Assembly: GCA_009667805.1 (NCBI GenBank)
Contig: CM019064.1
Coordinates: 381,996,549-382,060,548, forward strand
DNA: 64,000 bases
Direction of reading: 5' to 3'
Source: Leptobrachium leishanense
Lineage: Eukaryota > Chordata > Amphibia > Anura > Megophryidae
Below the pieces are notes generated by a model that ran no database searches, was not told where the DNA came from, and was given only the letters and a program-made list of their open reading frames with translations. Positions 1 to 12,113 of this stretch are shown here, in pieces; position 1 is the stretch's first letter; every line of letters begins with the position of its first letter. Made by a program: the position numbers and the translations under genes.

Positions 1-615
<615 letters not shown>

Positions 616-870
616 CCTTTACAAATCCGTTCTGATCTTTGTCAGTTGCATAAATTACACACATAGATACAATAGTAGCATGTTTCCATGACGGTATAAA
701 TAGTAATAATAATAACAATCATTGTTGTTTTACTACATCATGTATTATGTCGGATTTGAATGTGTTGCCTCTGTTAAGACATTACATTATTTGCACTTCT
801 TGAATTCTTAATTACTTAGTTCCCAAACTATACTTTTGTAATATTCGCACTTGAATTATAAGTACACTAT
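616..870. other. No recognisable feature
   Basis: AT-rich single-copy-looking DNA with no long ORF and no match to repeats elsewhere in the window. Confidence 0.5.
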
Positions 871-1054
871 CAGGGTTATTCAGAGCGAGGTGAAAACCAG
901 GAGAATTGGCAGGAGAACAGAACAATCTAGGTCAAAATAGACGATTTGGAAAGTGAGATAAATGGGAGAATGTTTTCTGGTTTGGCTATTTTGACCTAGA
1001 ATTTTACATTCTCCAGTCATTCTCCTGGTTTTCACCTCTCTCTGAATAACCCTG
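871..1054. mobile_element. Palindromic MITE, copy 1
   Basis: The ends are exact inverted repeats, CAGGGTTATTCAGAG on the left and CTCTGAATAACCCTG on the right, and the arms continue imperfectly (AAAACCAGGAGAAT against ATTCTCCTGGTTTTCACC). TAT lies on both sides as a likely target duplication. A second diverged copy is at about 54795-54974. No coding capacity; the mobilising transposase is not identified. Confidence 0.85.
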
Positions 1055-2742
1055 TATGTTTTGGATTTTACAAAGTCAGTCTCAAAATCTAAAAAGTAAA
1101 AACCACAACGCTAAGGTATTTATTTACTCAATCCAATGCCAGACAATGCATTGGAAGACACTTTTGCACTGAGCTTGATATCATGGTTTATAATAAATAC
1201 AAAAGCAGATAAATTAGGAAATTAGTATGCAAAGCACATCATCAAAAAATGTGTAATGTGCCCCCCTTCACTAAGAAAGGCAGAGAATACAGTTAGCGGT
1301 TAAAGCCCCCACTGAGAGATAAAGTGAGAATTGCCTATTACATTCGTCATTATTAATTTATCATATCACATCTTCATATCATCCTCTGACTATTGTAAAA
1401 CTACCAGATGCAGAACAAGGTGCAGTAATAACATGTGATGTACAGCCAGTACACAGAATATTTTACTAGATGTAGTAGATAGATCATAGTGAGACACAGC
1501 TTCCAGGTAAGCAGGGCTGTAGCTATATCTATGGATTACATTACCCATAACACTCAGCCAGTCACTGAGTTGGCTGAACCTTCTCGTAATATAACTCCCA
1601 TGCATTTGCAAAGATATGCTTAACTATTGCAAACTGAAGAGAAACTAACATTTTATATAGACATATAAAATTAACATTTAATCCACCCTCTCTCTATACA
1701 ACATTACATATATTGCATTGCATACATTCGAAATATATGCATTTTCCCTAGCAGGTCTTTGCAGTCGTTTAATTGACATTATCTTTCAAGTGCCTCAACA
1801 GTATTGGAAATAGTCAATATTTTCTTTAAATATGCATGTTTTATTCACCAAAATAAACTGTCTCTCACATATAGACATATAGGATTGAAAATAGGTATAT
1901 ATATATATCCTCAAGGATAAATACTGCTACTACCAATAATACAACTGCTGTTACTATGTTACTACCACTAATATTACTAGTAATACTTTTTCTACTATAA
2001 CTATAACCACTTGTGTACTTATAAAGTAGCTTTGAAAATGTTCAGGATTTTATTTTTCCTTGGGCTTTTTTTTTTAATCACAGTTACATTGGATTGTCAT
2101 AGCACTGTTTAGTGAATCCATTCCAAGTGTCATGAGTCTTCCTATAAAATCCACACCATTCACCATCTGCTGCCTCACACACAACACTGGAGAGCCCCAC
2201 CTTTCCCCCATCACTGTCTGTGTTGCATTCCTTACACATTGTGGAGTGGCCTATTAAAGATCTAGATATCCTCAGCATGTACACAGAGAGCTGCTTGTTC
2301 TGTGTGGAACTAGATACTGGTCAACAGCATATTTGGTATTCTCTTTGTTGATCCCTATAACAAATCCACACTTCCCGAAAATGTTGAAAGAGCAAGTGTG
2401 ATGTCACTGAATGGATTGTTTGTCCAAGATATTATTGAATCCTTTATATAACAGTCTAATGCTGCATGTGTTGCATCAACTTGTTATCAGACATAAATAC
2501 AAAGAGAATGAAGGATAATTATTCACATTTATTAGGTTAAACAAGCTTTCATTATTTATTTATGTTACCAGTGATGCATTGTAGCATTATGATTTTAGTT
2601 TCTTCTTTTTTATATTTCAGCACTTTGCAACTTGTGTGTAAAAATCTTTTTGGGGGCATTTTAATAAACGGTAACTTGTAACATTAGCTACAGTAATAAA
2701 GTATCAGATCTATCAGTTCAATTGAGGATTACAAAAAGTGTA
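1055..2742. other. Mostly unassigned AT-rich DNA
   Basis: No confident gene. At 1535-1610 there is a weak match to the foldback fragments at 5239 and 37244 (shared CTCAGCCAG and TTGGCTGAACC). A short TA run lies near 1895 and a short cysteine-containing ORF at 2084-2284 is listed separately. Confidence 0.5.
2084..2284 (-). other. Small cysteine-containing ORF of unknown nature
   Basis: A 66-codon minus-strand ORF in DNA that does not resemble the repeats around it. It encodes five cysteines (a CxxC pair near residues 17-20, then single cysteines near 36, 44 and 61). I do not recognise the family. A short pyrimidine-poor TTTAATAG precedes GCCACTCC on the minus strand, only weakly like a splice acceptor. 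This could be a host exon, an old repeat or chance; chance is most likely. Confidence 0.12.
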
Positions 2743-3213
2743 GGGCCCTATTACATTCTTCGCGCATTGTGTTTTGCGTGCGCAAATGTGCATTTGCGCG
2801 AGGGGCAAAACCCTTTGCGCTGAACGTCGTATTACAACGTTCGCACAAACGATGCGCGTTAACGTTTAACGCGAGTGACCCTGCGCAAACGAAATTTCAT
2901 GTGCGCATCCCATACTTAACATTGTGAGCGCAAATGCGTTTGTGCGCTGGTACGCGGATGGTATTAAAATCTTCACGCAACCTTTTACAAACGACGTTTG
3001 CGCGCATTTTTTTAACGTCTTTGAAAAGCTGGTGGTAACTGCAAATTTGATCGTTTGGGCCGAAACGAAATACACCAACACGAAAAAAAAAAATACAGCA
3101 TAGTACAGTTACACATTCTACACATACCCAAACAATAAAATTTATCAGTTGTTTCTTTTTTATTTTTTTTGCTGCAGCATATATACACAGATTGACTTTG
3201 ACACATTTTTATA
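2743..3213 (+). mobile_element. GGGCCC-type MITE, 3'-truncated copy
   Basis: Starts with GGGCCCTATTACATTCTTCG, the terminal sequence of a family found at least eight times here. The interior is rich in GCGCAAA-type words and contains the family landmarks CCCTTTGCGCTGAACGTCGT and CATACTTAACATTGTGAGCG. Homology to the 58018 copy fades around 3213 and the right terminal repeat is missing. Not coding. Confidence 0.85.
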
Positions 3214-3413
3214 GGTGAAATTACTAGAAAGTGGTGTTTTTTGTAAGAATAATATAGATATAAAAAAAAATTAATTGATCCAATTTTGCTTAAATTTTAG
3301 AATAAGGTCCTTTTTAAATGTTGAAAATTTAAAATAAAATGTTAAGAGTCGCCAGTGGGACTCTGAATTATGATCAACTGAGCATCATGGGAGATGTAGT
3401 ATTAACATATCAT
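3214..3413. other. Short unassigned stretch before the Tc1 element
   Basis: AT-rich. At 3380-3405 GAGCATCATGGGAGATGTAG is the reverse complement of sequence at 5267-5296, so related foldback fragments lie on both sides of the Tc1 element. Confidence 0.5.
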
Positions 3414-3756
3414 CACATTTTTGTAAGTATTTTATTATATCTTTTCACGTGACAACACTGAAGAAATGACACTTTGCTACAATGTAAAGTAGTGAGTCTA
3501 CAGCTTGTATAACAGTGTAAATTTGCTGTCCCCTCAAAATAACTCAACACACAGCCATTAATGTCTAAACCGCTGGCCACAAAAGTAAGTATACCCCTAA
3601 GTGAAAATGTCCCAGTTGGGCCCAATTATCCATTTTCCCTCTCCAATGTCATGTGACTCATTAGTGTTACAAAGTTTCAGGTGTGAATGGGGAGCAGGTG
3701 TGTTAAATTTGGTGTTATCGCTCTCACTCTCTCATACTGGTCATTAGAAGTTCAAC

Positions 3757-4525
3757 ATGGCACCTCATTGCAAAAAACTCTCTGATGAGCTGAAAAAAAG
3801 AATTGTTGCTCTACATAAAGATGGCCTAGGCTATAAGAAGAGTGCCGAGACCCTGAAACTGAGCTGCAGCACGGTGGCCAAGACCATACAGCGCTTTAAC
3901 AGGACAGGTTCCACTCCGAACAGGCCACTCCATGGTTGACCACAGAAGTTGAGTGCACATGCTCAGCGTCATATCCATAGGTTGTCTTTGGGAAATAGAC
4001 GTATGAGTCCTGCCAGCATTGCTACATACCATACGCCACACACTGCATCAAATTGGTCTGCATGGCTGTTGTCCCCAAAGGAAGCCTCTTCTAAAGATGA
4101 TGCACAAGAAAGTCCGCAAACAGTTTGCTGAAGACAAGCAGACTAAGGACGTTGATTACTGGAACCATGTTTTGTGGTCTGATGAGACCGAGATAAATTT
4201 ATTTGGTTCAGATGGTGTCAAGCGTGTGTGGCGGCAACCAGGTGAGGAGTACAAAGACAAGTGTGTCTTGCCTACAGTCAAGCATGGTGGTGGGAGTGTC
4301 ATGGTATGGGGCTGCATGAGTGCTGCCGGCACTGGGAATCATCTGTGGGGCATTCTCAAATGGAAGATGGAGAAGTGCAAGGTCTTTAACATCCACCAGC
4401 TCCGTGATGACATCATGGAGGAGTGGAAGAGGACTCTATTGACAACCTGTGAAGCTCCGGTGAACTCCATGCCCAAGAGAGTTAAGGCAGTGCTGGAAAA
4501 TATTGGTGGCCACACAAAACATTGA
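3757..4525 (+). pseudogene. Tc1 transposase pseudogene lacking its catalytic centre
   Basis: Tc1 transposases bind the terminal inverted repeats with an N-terminal helix-turn-helix pair and cut with a DD34E triad. The N-terminal domain is readable from MAPHCKKLSDELKKRIVALH to a TGA at 3937-3939 where the family usually has tryptophan. Reading continues to about 4020, where the frame shifts. The frame from about 4019 gives the region with the first aspartate (WSDETEINLFG) and VKHGGGSVMVWGCMS, then jumps at about 4333 from AAGTG directly to HLWGILKWK. In the family, roughly 70-80 residues lie between those points, including the second aspartate and the glutamate. An in-frame internal deletion therefore removed two of three catalytic residues. 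The C-terminus (MPKRVKAVLENIGGHTKH) is intact. Confidence 0.93.
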
Positions 4526-4597
4526 AATTTTGGGCCCAATTTGGACATTTTCACTTAGGGGTGTATTCACTTTTGTTGCCAGTGGTTTAGACATTTA

Positions 4598-4917
4598 GGC
4601 CCCATTCACACCTCAGCATTTTACAGCGCTTTCCTGAGCGCTGCCTGTAAACCGTTCAACCCCGGAAATCCCATGATTTCCTATGGGGCTGGTTCACACC
4701 TGGATGTTTTACAGCGCGCAGGAATGCACTGTAAAACGTCCGACACCCAAAGAAGTATGGGAGCTTCTTTGGGGCGTATAGCAGCGTGTTCGCAGCCATA
4801 GACAAAGCCGCGAATGCGCTGCAATGCGTGTTCTCGCGTTTTTTCGTATGCGTAATACGCGTGTAAAAAAAACGCGCGATTGCGCACGTTTGAAAAATGC
4901 TGAGGAGTGAACCCACT
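4598..4917. mobile_element. MITE inserted in the Tc1 right arm
   Basis: Ends are imperfect inverted repeats (CATTCACACCTCAGCATTTT on the left; AAAAATGCTGAGGAGTGAAC on the right). It sits inside the sequence that should read GACATTAATGG, with TTA and TAA at the junctions, so the target was probably 2-3 bp of TTAA-like sequence. No ORF. Superfamily uncertain. Confidence 0.75.
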
Positions 4918-5238
4918 GTAATGGCTGTGTGTTGAGTTATTTTGAGGGTGCAGCAAATTTACACTGTTATACAAACTGTACACTCACTACTTTACATAGT
5001 AGTGTCATTTCTTCAGTGTTGTCACATGAAAAGATATAATAAAATATTTGCAAAAATGTGAGGGGTGTTCTCACTTCTGTGAGATACTGTATATTGCAAA
5101 AAAAAACCAAATCCATTTTCTCAGTGGACATAACCTATTAAGGCAAGAAAAACCACACAATAGTGAAACAATTATTATACACTAATAAATATACATAGAA
5201 AATTGCAAGAAATATAAACGCACCGCGACCTCTTAAGG

Positions 5239-5352
5239 CAGGGGTCAGCAACTTTGGCCCTGCAGATGATTTAATACTACATCTCCCATGATGCTCAGCT
5301 ACTCATTAAATTGGCTGAACCTTTAAGTGAAATATACTTCCAAACATTTGGA
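5239..5352. repeat. Foldback repeat fragment (CAGGGGTCAGCAAC type)
   Basis: Begins CAGGGGTCAGCAACTTTGGC and contains ACTACATCTCCCATGATGCT, with partial internal symmetry ending in ACATTTGGAGGGCTGAGG. Related fragments are at 1535-1610, 3380-3405 and 37244-37354. The terminal sequence recalls hAT-type MITEs, but no target duplication is seen here. Confidence 0.6.
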
Positions 5353-5587
5353 GGGCTGAGGTTGGGAATTCAATTCTTAAGTTCTGAGCCGGAGGAGCTT
5401 GGACTCAAACAGGAAACCCCTAATTTTTATAACAGGAGTTTTATTTTTGCATTTCTAAGCCATCCTGTTCTCCTGCTCTTTGATACAGCTGCCATATCCT
5501 TTTTATAACAAATAAGGGGTTATAATGCCTCATAATTTTCATGTGATATAAACTTTGCTTACATATTATTGGGGCAGCTCTAGTTTA

Positions 5588-5979
5588 GGCTAGGGTCAGA
5601 CGAACGCATTTTTCACATCTACCATCAAAAAGTGCGTTGTTGCATCCGAACGCATTTTTTCACGGAAGACGCGATAGCGGTCATACAATGCGCAATTTCG
5701 GCTGTATTTTCTGACGGAGCTATAAAAAACAAATGGACGTGATCTAGGCCAGACATGTGCAGCTTCTGACGCCTCCTAATCATGCACACACGCCACTATG
5801 CCGAAGCAGCGCACTCTGTGCGTCAGTACCAGCGGTTCGACGTTCTCGAAAAATGCGTTCGTTTGTCGCTTGCGGACGTACTTTGTATATTGGCCGTCAT
5901 TGGAAGTCATTTGCCGCTACTACGGCTGTAATAAAGTGCGGCTCATTGCACATTCGCACTGCGTTCGTCTGACCCAGCC
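5588..5979. mobile_element. GGCTAGGGTCAG MITE, copy 1
   Basis: Terminal inverted repeats GGCTAGGGTCAGACGAACGC and GCGTTCGTCTGACCCAGCC, flanked by TTA/TAA. Copies 2 and 3 are at 13740-14165 and 40991-41382. The interior is CpG-rich and short ORFs inside it are chance. Confidence 0.9.
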
Positions 5980-6228
5980 TAAATTCTAGGTACCACCTGA
6001 AATCGCCACTAAACAAAAAGAAAAAAAGAAATGAGAGGTTTAATAAATCTCACTTCCTCGCCATTCCACTAAAGAAGAGAATGTCTTTCATCCCTAGTCC
6101 TAATTAATGTATGAATATTTCCACTGTGTGTCCTGTTTTCTTACATTTATTTACTTTTTGTTTAGAAACTTTGCTTATGTTCACTGTCTTGGATTCGACG
6201 ATTTGCTTTAAGGCACAGTTAATCTAGA
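5980..6228. other. No recognisable feature
   Basis: AT-rich spacer between the MITE and the 3' end of the CR1 LINE. Confidence 0.5.
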
Positions 6229-6323
6229 AGTACATAGAAACATAGAAACATAGAAAAATGTCAGCAGATAAGAACCTTTCGGCCCATCTAGTCTGCCCAA
6301 TTACATGGATACTTTACCTGGAT

Positions 6324-9108
6324 TTATCTTTTGTTTAGGATAGCCTTATGCCTATCCCATGCTTGCTTAAATTCAATTACTGTTTTGGCCTCTACCACTT
6401 CAACTGGAAGACTGTTCCATGTATCCACCACCCTCTCAGTAAAATAATGCTTCCTGATGTTACTTTTAAACCTTTGCCCCTCTAATCTAAGACTATGTCC
6501 TCTTGTTTTGCTACTTTGTTTCCTTTTAAATATACTCCCTTCCTCTACCTTGTGGATTCCCTTTACGTATTTAAATGTTTCTATCATATCTCCTCTGTCT
6601 CGTCTTTTTTCCAAGCTGTACATGTTAAGATCATTAAGCCTTTCCTGGTAACTTTTCTCCTTCAAGTCGTACACCATTTTAGTAGCCCTTCTCTGAACTC
6701 TCTCTAAGATGTCTATATCCTTCTGGAGATACGGTCTCCAGTACTGCACACAGTACTCCAAGTGAGGTCTCACCAGTGCTCTGTACAGTGGCATGAGCAC
6801 TTCCCTTTTCCTACTGCTAATACCTCTTCCTACACAACCAAGCATTCTGCTAGCATTTCCTGCTGCTCTATTACATTGACTACTTACCCTTAGATCCTCT
6901 GAAATAATAACCCCTAAATCCCTTTCCTCAGATGTTGAGGTTAGGACTGTATCAAATATTCTATATTCAGCCCTTGGGTTTTTACGTCCCAGGTGCATTA
7001 TCTTGCACTTATCCACATTAAAACTGAATTGCCACAGCTCCGACCATTTTTTTAGTTTACCTAAATCATTTGTCATTTGGCTGATCCCTCCAGGAACGTC
7101 AACCCTGTTGCAAATCTTTGTGTCATCAGCAAAAAGACATACTTTTCCATTAATACCTTCTGCAGTATCACTAATAAAAATATTAAATAGAATGGGTCCA
7201 AGTACTGACCCCTGAGGTACCCCACTGGTAACAAGACCTTGCGCCGAATAAACTCCATTTACCACAACCCTCTGTTGCCTGTCACTCAGCCACTGCCTAA
7301 TCCATTCAACAATATTGGAATCCAAGCTCAAAGATTGCAATTTATTGATAAGCCTTCTATGCGGAACAGTATCAAAAGCCTTACTGAAATCTAAATAAGC
7401 AATGTCTACTGCACCACCTGTGTCTATTATTTTTGTTACCCAATCAAAAAAATCAATAAGATTAGTTTGGCATGATCTCCCTGAGGTAAACCCATGTTGT
7501 TTCTGATCCTGTAATCTATGTTTTTAGATGTTCAACAATCATTTCCTTTAACATGGTTCCCATTAATTTCCCCACTACTGACGTAAGACTAACTGGCCTA
7601 TAGTTCCCAGATTCCTCCCTACTACCCTTCTTGTGAATGGGCACAACATTTGCTAATTTCCAGTCTTCTGGGACGACTCCCGTTAGCAAGGATTGGTTAA
7701 ATAAATCTGTTAACGGTTTTGCTATTACATCACTGAGCTCTTTTAATAATTTAGGTTGGATCCCATCAGGCCCCATTGACTTATTTGTCTTTACTTTAGA
7801 CAGCTGCTGTAGAACCTCCTCCTCTGTAAACTCATATGTAATTGTCTCGTTAGTGTTTCCTCCTAACTGAGGTCCCTTTCCTTCCTTTTCTTCTGCAAAG
7901 ACTGAACAAAAATATTCATTGAGGCAGTCAGCGAGACTTTTATCCTCTTCTACATACCTTCCTTCCTTTGTTTTTAATCTAACTAATCCTCGTTTTACTT
8001 TTCTTTTCTCGTTTATGTATCTAAAAAATGTTTTGTCCCCCTTTTTTACTGACTGAGCTATTTTCTCTTCTGCGTGTGCTTTGGAAGCCCTTAGAAATTG
8101 CTTTGCCTCTTTCTGCCTAATCTTATAGGTTTGCCTATCTTCTTCACTCTGAGTTGTTTTATAATTATTGAATGCTGTCTTTTTGTTATTCACTATTTTG
8201 GCCACTTCTGCAGAGTACCACAGTGGTTTCTTCCTTTTTTTTTTTTTGCTAACAAGTCGAATGCAATTGCCTGTGGCCTTCAATAATGCTTCCTTTAAAT
8301 AATCCCATTTGTCCTGGACTCCCTTTAAACTCCTCCAGTCTGATAATGACTCCTTCACACAAAATCTCATTTTAGAAAAATCCGTTTTTTTAAAGTCTAA
8401 AACTTTTGTTTTTGTGTGGTGCGGCTCCATCCCTGTTCTTATATTAAACCATACTGACTGGTGATCACTAGATCCCAAATTTTCACCTACAACAACGTCC
8501 GATACCAAACCTCCATTTGTGAGTATTAAATCCAATATGGCCTCTTTACGGGTCGGCTCCTCAACTACTTGTGTTAGAGATAATCCCAGTAGGGAGTTTA
8601 GAATAATTGTACTCCGGGTGCACCCAGCTGTTTTGGTTTTCCAGTTCACATCAGGAAGATTAAAGTCCCCCATGATAATAACTTCCCCCTTCATTGCCAT
8701 TTTGGCTATTTCCTCAAGCAGCAGATTATCTAGCTCTTCTACTTGTCCAGGGGGTCTATAGATCACACCTACACGAGCTACTGTATGATTGCCAAATGTT
8801 AGCGTAACCCAAACTGACTCTATGTTCACCTCGCTCACTTTTATTTGGTTCGTTTTTATGTTGTTTTTCACATACAGGGCCACTCCTCCTCCTTTCCTAC
8901 CTTCTCTGTCTTTTCTATATAAAGAGTACCCCGGTATTGTTATGTCCCAGTTATTTTTCTCACTGAACCATGTCTCAGTAACCGCAACTAAATCTACTTT
9001 TTCAGCTGCCATCATTGCCTCCAGTTCATTGATTTTATTGACTAAACTGCGAGCATTTATAGACACGACTCTGAGCTTGTCAATTTTTTCCCTGCATGTT
9101 GCTTGCAC
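6324..9108 (-). pseudogene. CR1 ORF2: endonuclease and reverse transcriptase, one frameshift
   Basis: The product nicks target DNA and copies the LINE RNA at the nick. The first segment (7516-9108, 530 residues, ATG start) holds an APE-type endonuclease: SINARSL near residue 18, TETWF near 45, MGDFNLPDVNW near 145 and SSDHQSVWF near 217. After a basic linker the RT begins (MGPDGIQPKLLKE, NYRPVSLTSVVGKLM). The frame ends at a TAG near 7516, where a one-base shift moves RT coding to another frame. That frame is open to 6324 and encodes the YLDFSKAFDTVPH motif, GVPQGSVLGPILFN and the FADDTK catalytic box, then a C-terminal LERVQRRATKMV region. Apart from this lesion I see no stops, so the copy is probably young. 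A sequencing or assembly error at the shift is possible. Confidence 0.95.
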
Positions 9109-9169
9109 CCTCCGATTTAGTTTTGGGGGACAATCAGGCAGATTGTTTTTTACCCTTTTGTCCCCCCTC

Positions 9170-10027
9170 CTAGTTTAAATATTTCTTTGCGAAACCTTTG
9201 AACTTCTCACTGAGAACATATGTTCCCCTATGAGTAAGATGCAAACCATCTTTTTTATACAGTTCCTTTCTGCTCCAATTAGAGCTATCATGGGACACAA
9301 AGTCAAATCCTTGCTCTCGACACCATTCCTGAAGCCACAAATTAAATTCCCTATTGCGCATCTGCCTATCCTGAATGTTATGCACAGGCAAAACTTCAGA
9401 GAATGACACAGTGGACGCAATCCGCTGTATTTCACCTCCAAGAACACAAAAATCTTCCTTAATCTCAGAAACCTCATTGCTAGCCAAGTCATTTGTCCCT
9501 AGATGAACTAGAACATCCACTTCCCCTTGCTGCTTTGCTTGTTTGACAATATTGAGAATACGTCTCTTGTCTCTACGAGCAGTAGCCCCAGGAAGACATC
9601 TCACCAAACCACTACTCTCCAGCTCAACACCTCTTATGATAGAATCACCCAGCAACAATTGCCTTCTATCATGTCCCACCTTTTCCTTATTGTTCTTGGT
9701 TGCAGTCCTGCATACCTTAGGCATAGGGGATGGTGGTTCCTCAACTATGGTGTCTGAGCCTACTTCGGTCTCACCACTACACTCTGAAAGTGCCTCAAAA
9801 GAATTAAGAAGAGCCACAGACTGTGGGACATGCCTTCTATCCACAACTCTAAGTCTACCAGATCCTACAGTAGTCCATCTGCCGCTCCTAGGAGGCCTCT
9901 GTGGCAGTGGCTTTGTAACAGTCATAGCCATAGCCTGAGTTTGTCTAACAGATAATTTACAAATCTCAGACTTTAAACAGGCAATTTCCTGCTGCAATAA
10001 AGAGAGCTGCCTACATATCAGGAACAC
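9170..10027 (-). CDS. CR1 ORF1 protein with SGNH/esterase-like domain (5'-incomplete)
   Basis: CR1 ORF1 proteins accompany the LINE RNA and often carry an esterase-like SGNH fold. The C-terminal half here shows LLLGDSIIRG (the GDS block, near residue 130), VLVHLGTNDLASN (near 185) and KKDGLHLTHRGTYVLSEKF near the end, which contains the Asp-x-x-His pair. A short leucine-rich coiled-coil-like stretch lies at residues 5-25. No ATG starts the frame: it is open upstream to about 10075, and 10027 corresponds to a GTG codon, so the annotated start is arbitrary and N-terminal sequence may be missing. The frame itself has no stop or shift. Confidence 0.85.
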   Translation of the reverse strand: MFLICRQLSLLQQEIACLKSEICKLSVRQTQAMAMTVTKPLPQRPPRSGRWTTVGSGRLRVVDRRHVPQSVALLNSFEALSECSGETEVGSDTIVEEPPSPMPKVCRTATKNNKEKVGHDRRQLLLGDSIIRGVELESSGLVRCLPGATARRDKRRILNIVKQAKQQGEVDVLVHLGTNDLASNEVSEIKEDFCVLGGEIQRIASTVSFSEVLPVHNIQDRQMRNREFNLWLQEWCREQGFDFVSHDSSNWSRKELYKKDGLHLTHRGTYVLSEKFKGFAKKYLN

Positions 10028-10075
10028 TCCAAACCTCCAAGTACGTTCACATTGGGGAGGTAGGGCTAGTGTTTC

Positions 10076-10691
10076 GAGTTATTTGGGGTGTATAAGGAGT
10101 AGCTATGCAGGGATAGGTTTAGGCGGAAGGTCAGGATCAAGGATTGATTAAATATGGTTATGGGGAGATGTTCTAGGGTTGGTTATAGGGCTACATATTT
10201 AAGGATTAATTAAGGAAACATATTGTAGGAATTTAGGATCAAAAGTGAACTAGGGTGAGCTTGCACCCCCTTGTCCACAGTCATTTAAAGAATTTGAGGC
10301 AAAAATATGGGGTACAGTGATACAATATCACCAGTTTTCAAACAGAATCATATAGATTGTTACTTATTATTCCTATATGAAGTCTCCTTGAAAATGTTAC
10401 ATTTCGACATGGCGCCTCCCTGATTCATGTACAATTAAAGTTTATTTCCCTTACTACTCACATTCAATACCCTTTCCTCTGCCTAGAAGGAAGCTTTTCA
10501 TAAATATATCTTCCAGAGATATTAATTCAAAAATGGGGAGTTAAAATAAATGGAAAGCAAAGTAACATATATATTATATTATGTAATGAAATCCATGGGT
10601 TAATTTACTTGTGTTGTTAGAATACAGTAAATGTGTTGAATAATATACAATTTTTAATCGCAACTTGCTGGACACCTGTTATAGTTACAAG
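10076..10691. other. No recognisable feature
   Basis: AT-rich DNA between two retrotransposon fragments. No long ORF and no repeat match seen. Confidence 0.5.
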
Positions 10692-10905
10692 TTTTTATAA
10701 AGTTCTGATAAGGTCCGTAGCCCTGTACAATGGGAGGCATAACAAATATACATACAAGTTAAACACACAGACCAGTAGGAGAGAGGACCCTGCTCAAGAG
10801 CTTACAATCTAAGGGGAGAGGGGTGACACGTTAGGTAGAGAGTAAATAGAGAACATGAAGTAGCGGGATGTATGTGGGTTGGGTGGGAAGATGGAATAAG
10901 AAATG
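10692..10905 (-). mobile_element. 5'-truncated LINE 3' end
   Basis: Reverse complement of the 3' UTR seen at 26570-26728: GAGCAGGGTCCTCTCTCCTA, CCATTGTACAGGGCTACGGA and a terminal TTTATAAA are shared. Insertion of a 5'-truncated LINE copy explains it. Confidence 0.75.
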
Positions 10906-11118
10906 AACAGAGGAGGATTAGGGAGTGAGATGATAGGCTTATCTAAAGTAATGTGTTGGCGCCAGTGTGGACAACAGGGAACGCATATGTGGGGGACATA
11001 TCCTGCCGTGACAAACTCCTGGAGGAGAGCTCAGTTATTGGCCTCTTCCCACTTGATAACTGGATTTACCTTATTGCCAGGCTGTGCCCACATGTCACAT
11101 ACACAGCGAATCGTCTAC
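10906..11118. other. No recognisable feature
   Basis: Short spacer; ORFs here have no recognisable protein. Confidence 0.4.
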
Positions 11119-11762
11119 TTAAAGGGACACTACCACTTACATAAAATGTAACCAGATTACTTGTGCATTTCAAACAACACCACTTTAAAAAATTGCTGGG
11201 CTTTTTCTTTGTCGGAAGTAATTGTATGTAAAAAGGAAAAGCAAAATTAGGTATTTTATCTTTGGGTTCCATTTTCTGGATTTTAATTTACCAAAAGCTT
11301 TGCTTTGTAGCTCTTGCTTATTTAATCTACAATATTTACTAAATAATGAGGTCTAGGAGGGAATGCTTAGACAAGGCTATTGTTCTCTAGGTTACATGAG
11401 ATAAGAGATGGCAGCTGAATGAGATATGACAGGGAGCTCAAAATACGTCTAATCTACCCCCGGTGATGTCCTTTGAATACATCCCACACAATACAATGAT
11501 GTGAGTCAGTGACAGACCCATAGACTCCATTCTATGACCAAAATCACACAGTGATGACCAAGTGAGGTAAAGATACTGCGGGATGCGGGCGACAGTTTAC
11601 AATACAAAAGACCACACAATGGATGAACACTGTGACACATATTGAGGAAAATATTTTCTTACCTAAACATTCAAAAGAAAAACAAAGCACATGTAAGATA
11701 TCAGCAACATAAAATAAACACAATAAGTACATTTCAGTTTTTTAGGGGTAGTGGCCCTTTGA
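11119..11762 (+). mobile_element. T2-like TTAA MITE, copy 1
   Basis: Left end TTAAAGGGACACTACCAC; right end GTAGTGGCCCTTTGAC, where the expected TTAA has decayed. TTAA-flanked ends starting TTAAAGG match the T2 type of frog MITEs. Homologous along its length to 37947-38604 and, inverted, to 12114-13002. No ORF of its own. Confidence 0.88.
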
Positions 11763-12113
11763 CAAAATCACCTTTACTGCAAGGAAAACTCATGAGTCAT
11801 TGAACATGTTAAATTAATGGATGAATTGACAGGACAGATCCATCATGTGATGCCTACCCTTTTCAAAATGTGAGCACCATGGGAGGAGAATGTTCCTCAG
11901 TAATTGGATCCTTAATGGCGTCACTGCTATATGGCCTTCGCTATTTCTGAATGCTTTATACCACTTGCCCACGAGTCTCTATTACTGACTTTGCTGCGGT
12001 AGTGGTTTCCCCTCGTCCCCATCTATACTTGATTTTTTTGCATTTATACATATGGGAAAACGCCAGGTATACCTATGTAAACCTAATGTACCATTGTTCT
12101 CAAACAGAATCTC
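11763..12113. other. No recognisable feature
   Basis: Spacer between two copies of the same MITE family that lie in opposite orientation. Confidence 0.5.

Larger units (their letters stand above)
3414..5089 (+). mobile_element. Tc1-type DNA transposon, left end lost, internally deleted
   Basis: Long inverted repeats flank a broken transposase. The left arm (3414 to about 3620, with AACACTGAAGAAATGACACT) pairs with the right arm (about 4540-5089). The right end ...GTGAGATACTG is followed by TA, the usual Tc1 target; the matching outer part of the left arm, about 35 bp, is missing. The right arm is interrupted at 4598-4917 by a separate MITE, and removing it restores homology to the left arm around GACATTAATGG. 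Dead copy. Confidence 0.92.
6229..10075 (-). mobile_element. CR1-type LINE, near full length
   Basis: Minus-strand non-LTR retrotransposon with ORF1 (9170-10027), ORF2 (6324-9108) and a short 3' UTR ending in tandem octamers (TTCTATGT on the sense strand), the typical CR1 tail. ORF1 and ORF2 are about 60 bp apart. The open frame of ORF1 reaches only to an in-frame stop near 10075 and has no ATG, so the 5' end is probably truncated. A 5'-truncated copy of the same family is at 55073-55282. Confidence 0.95.
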
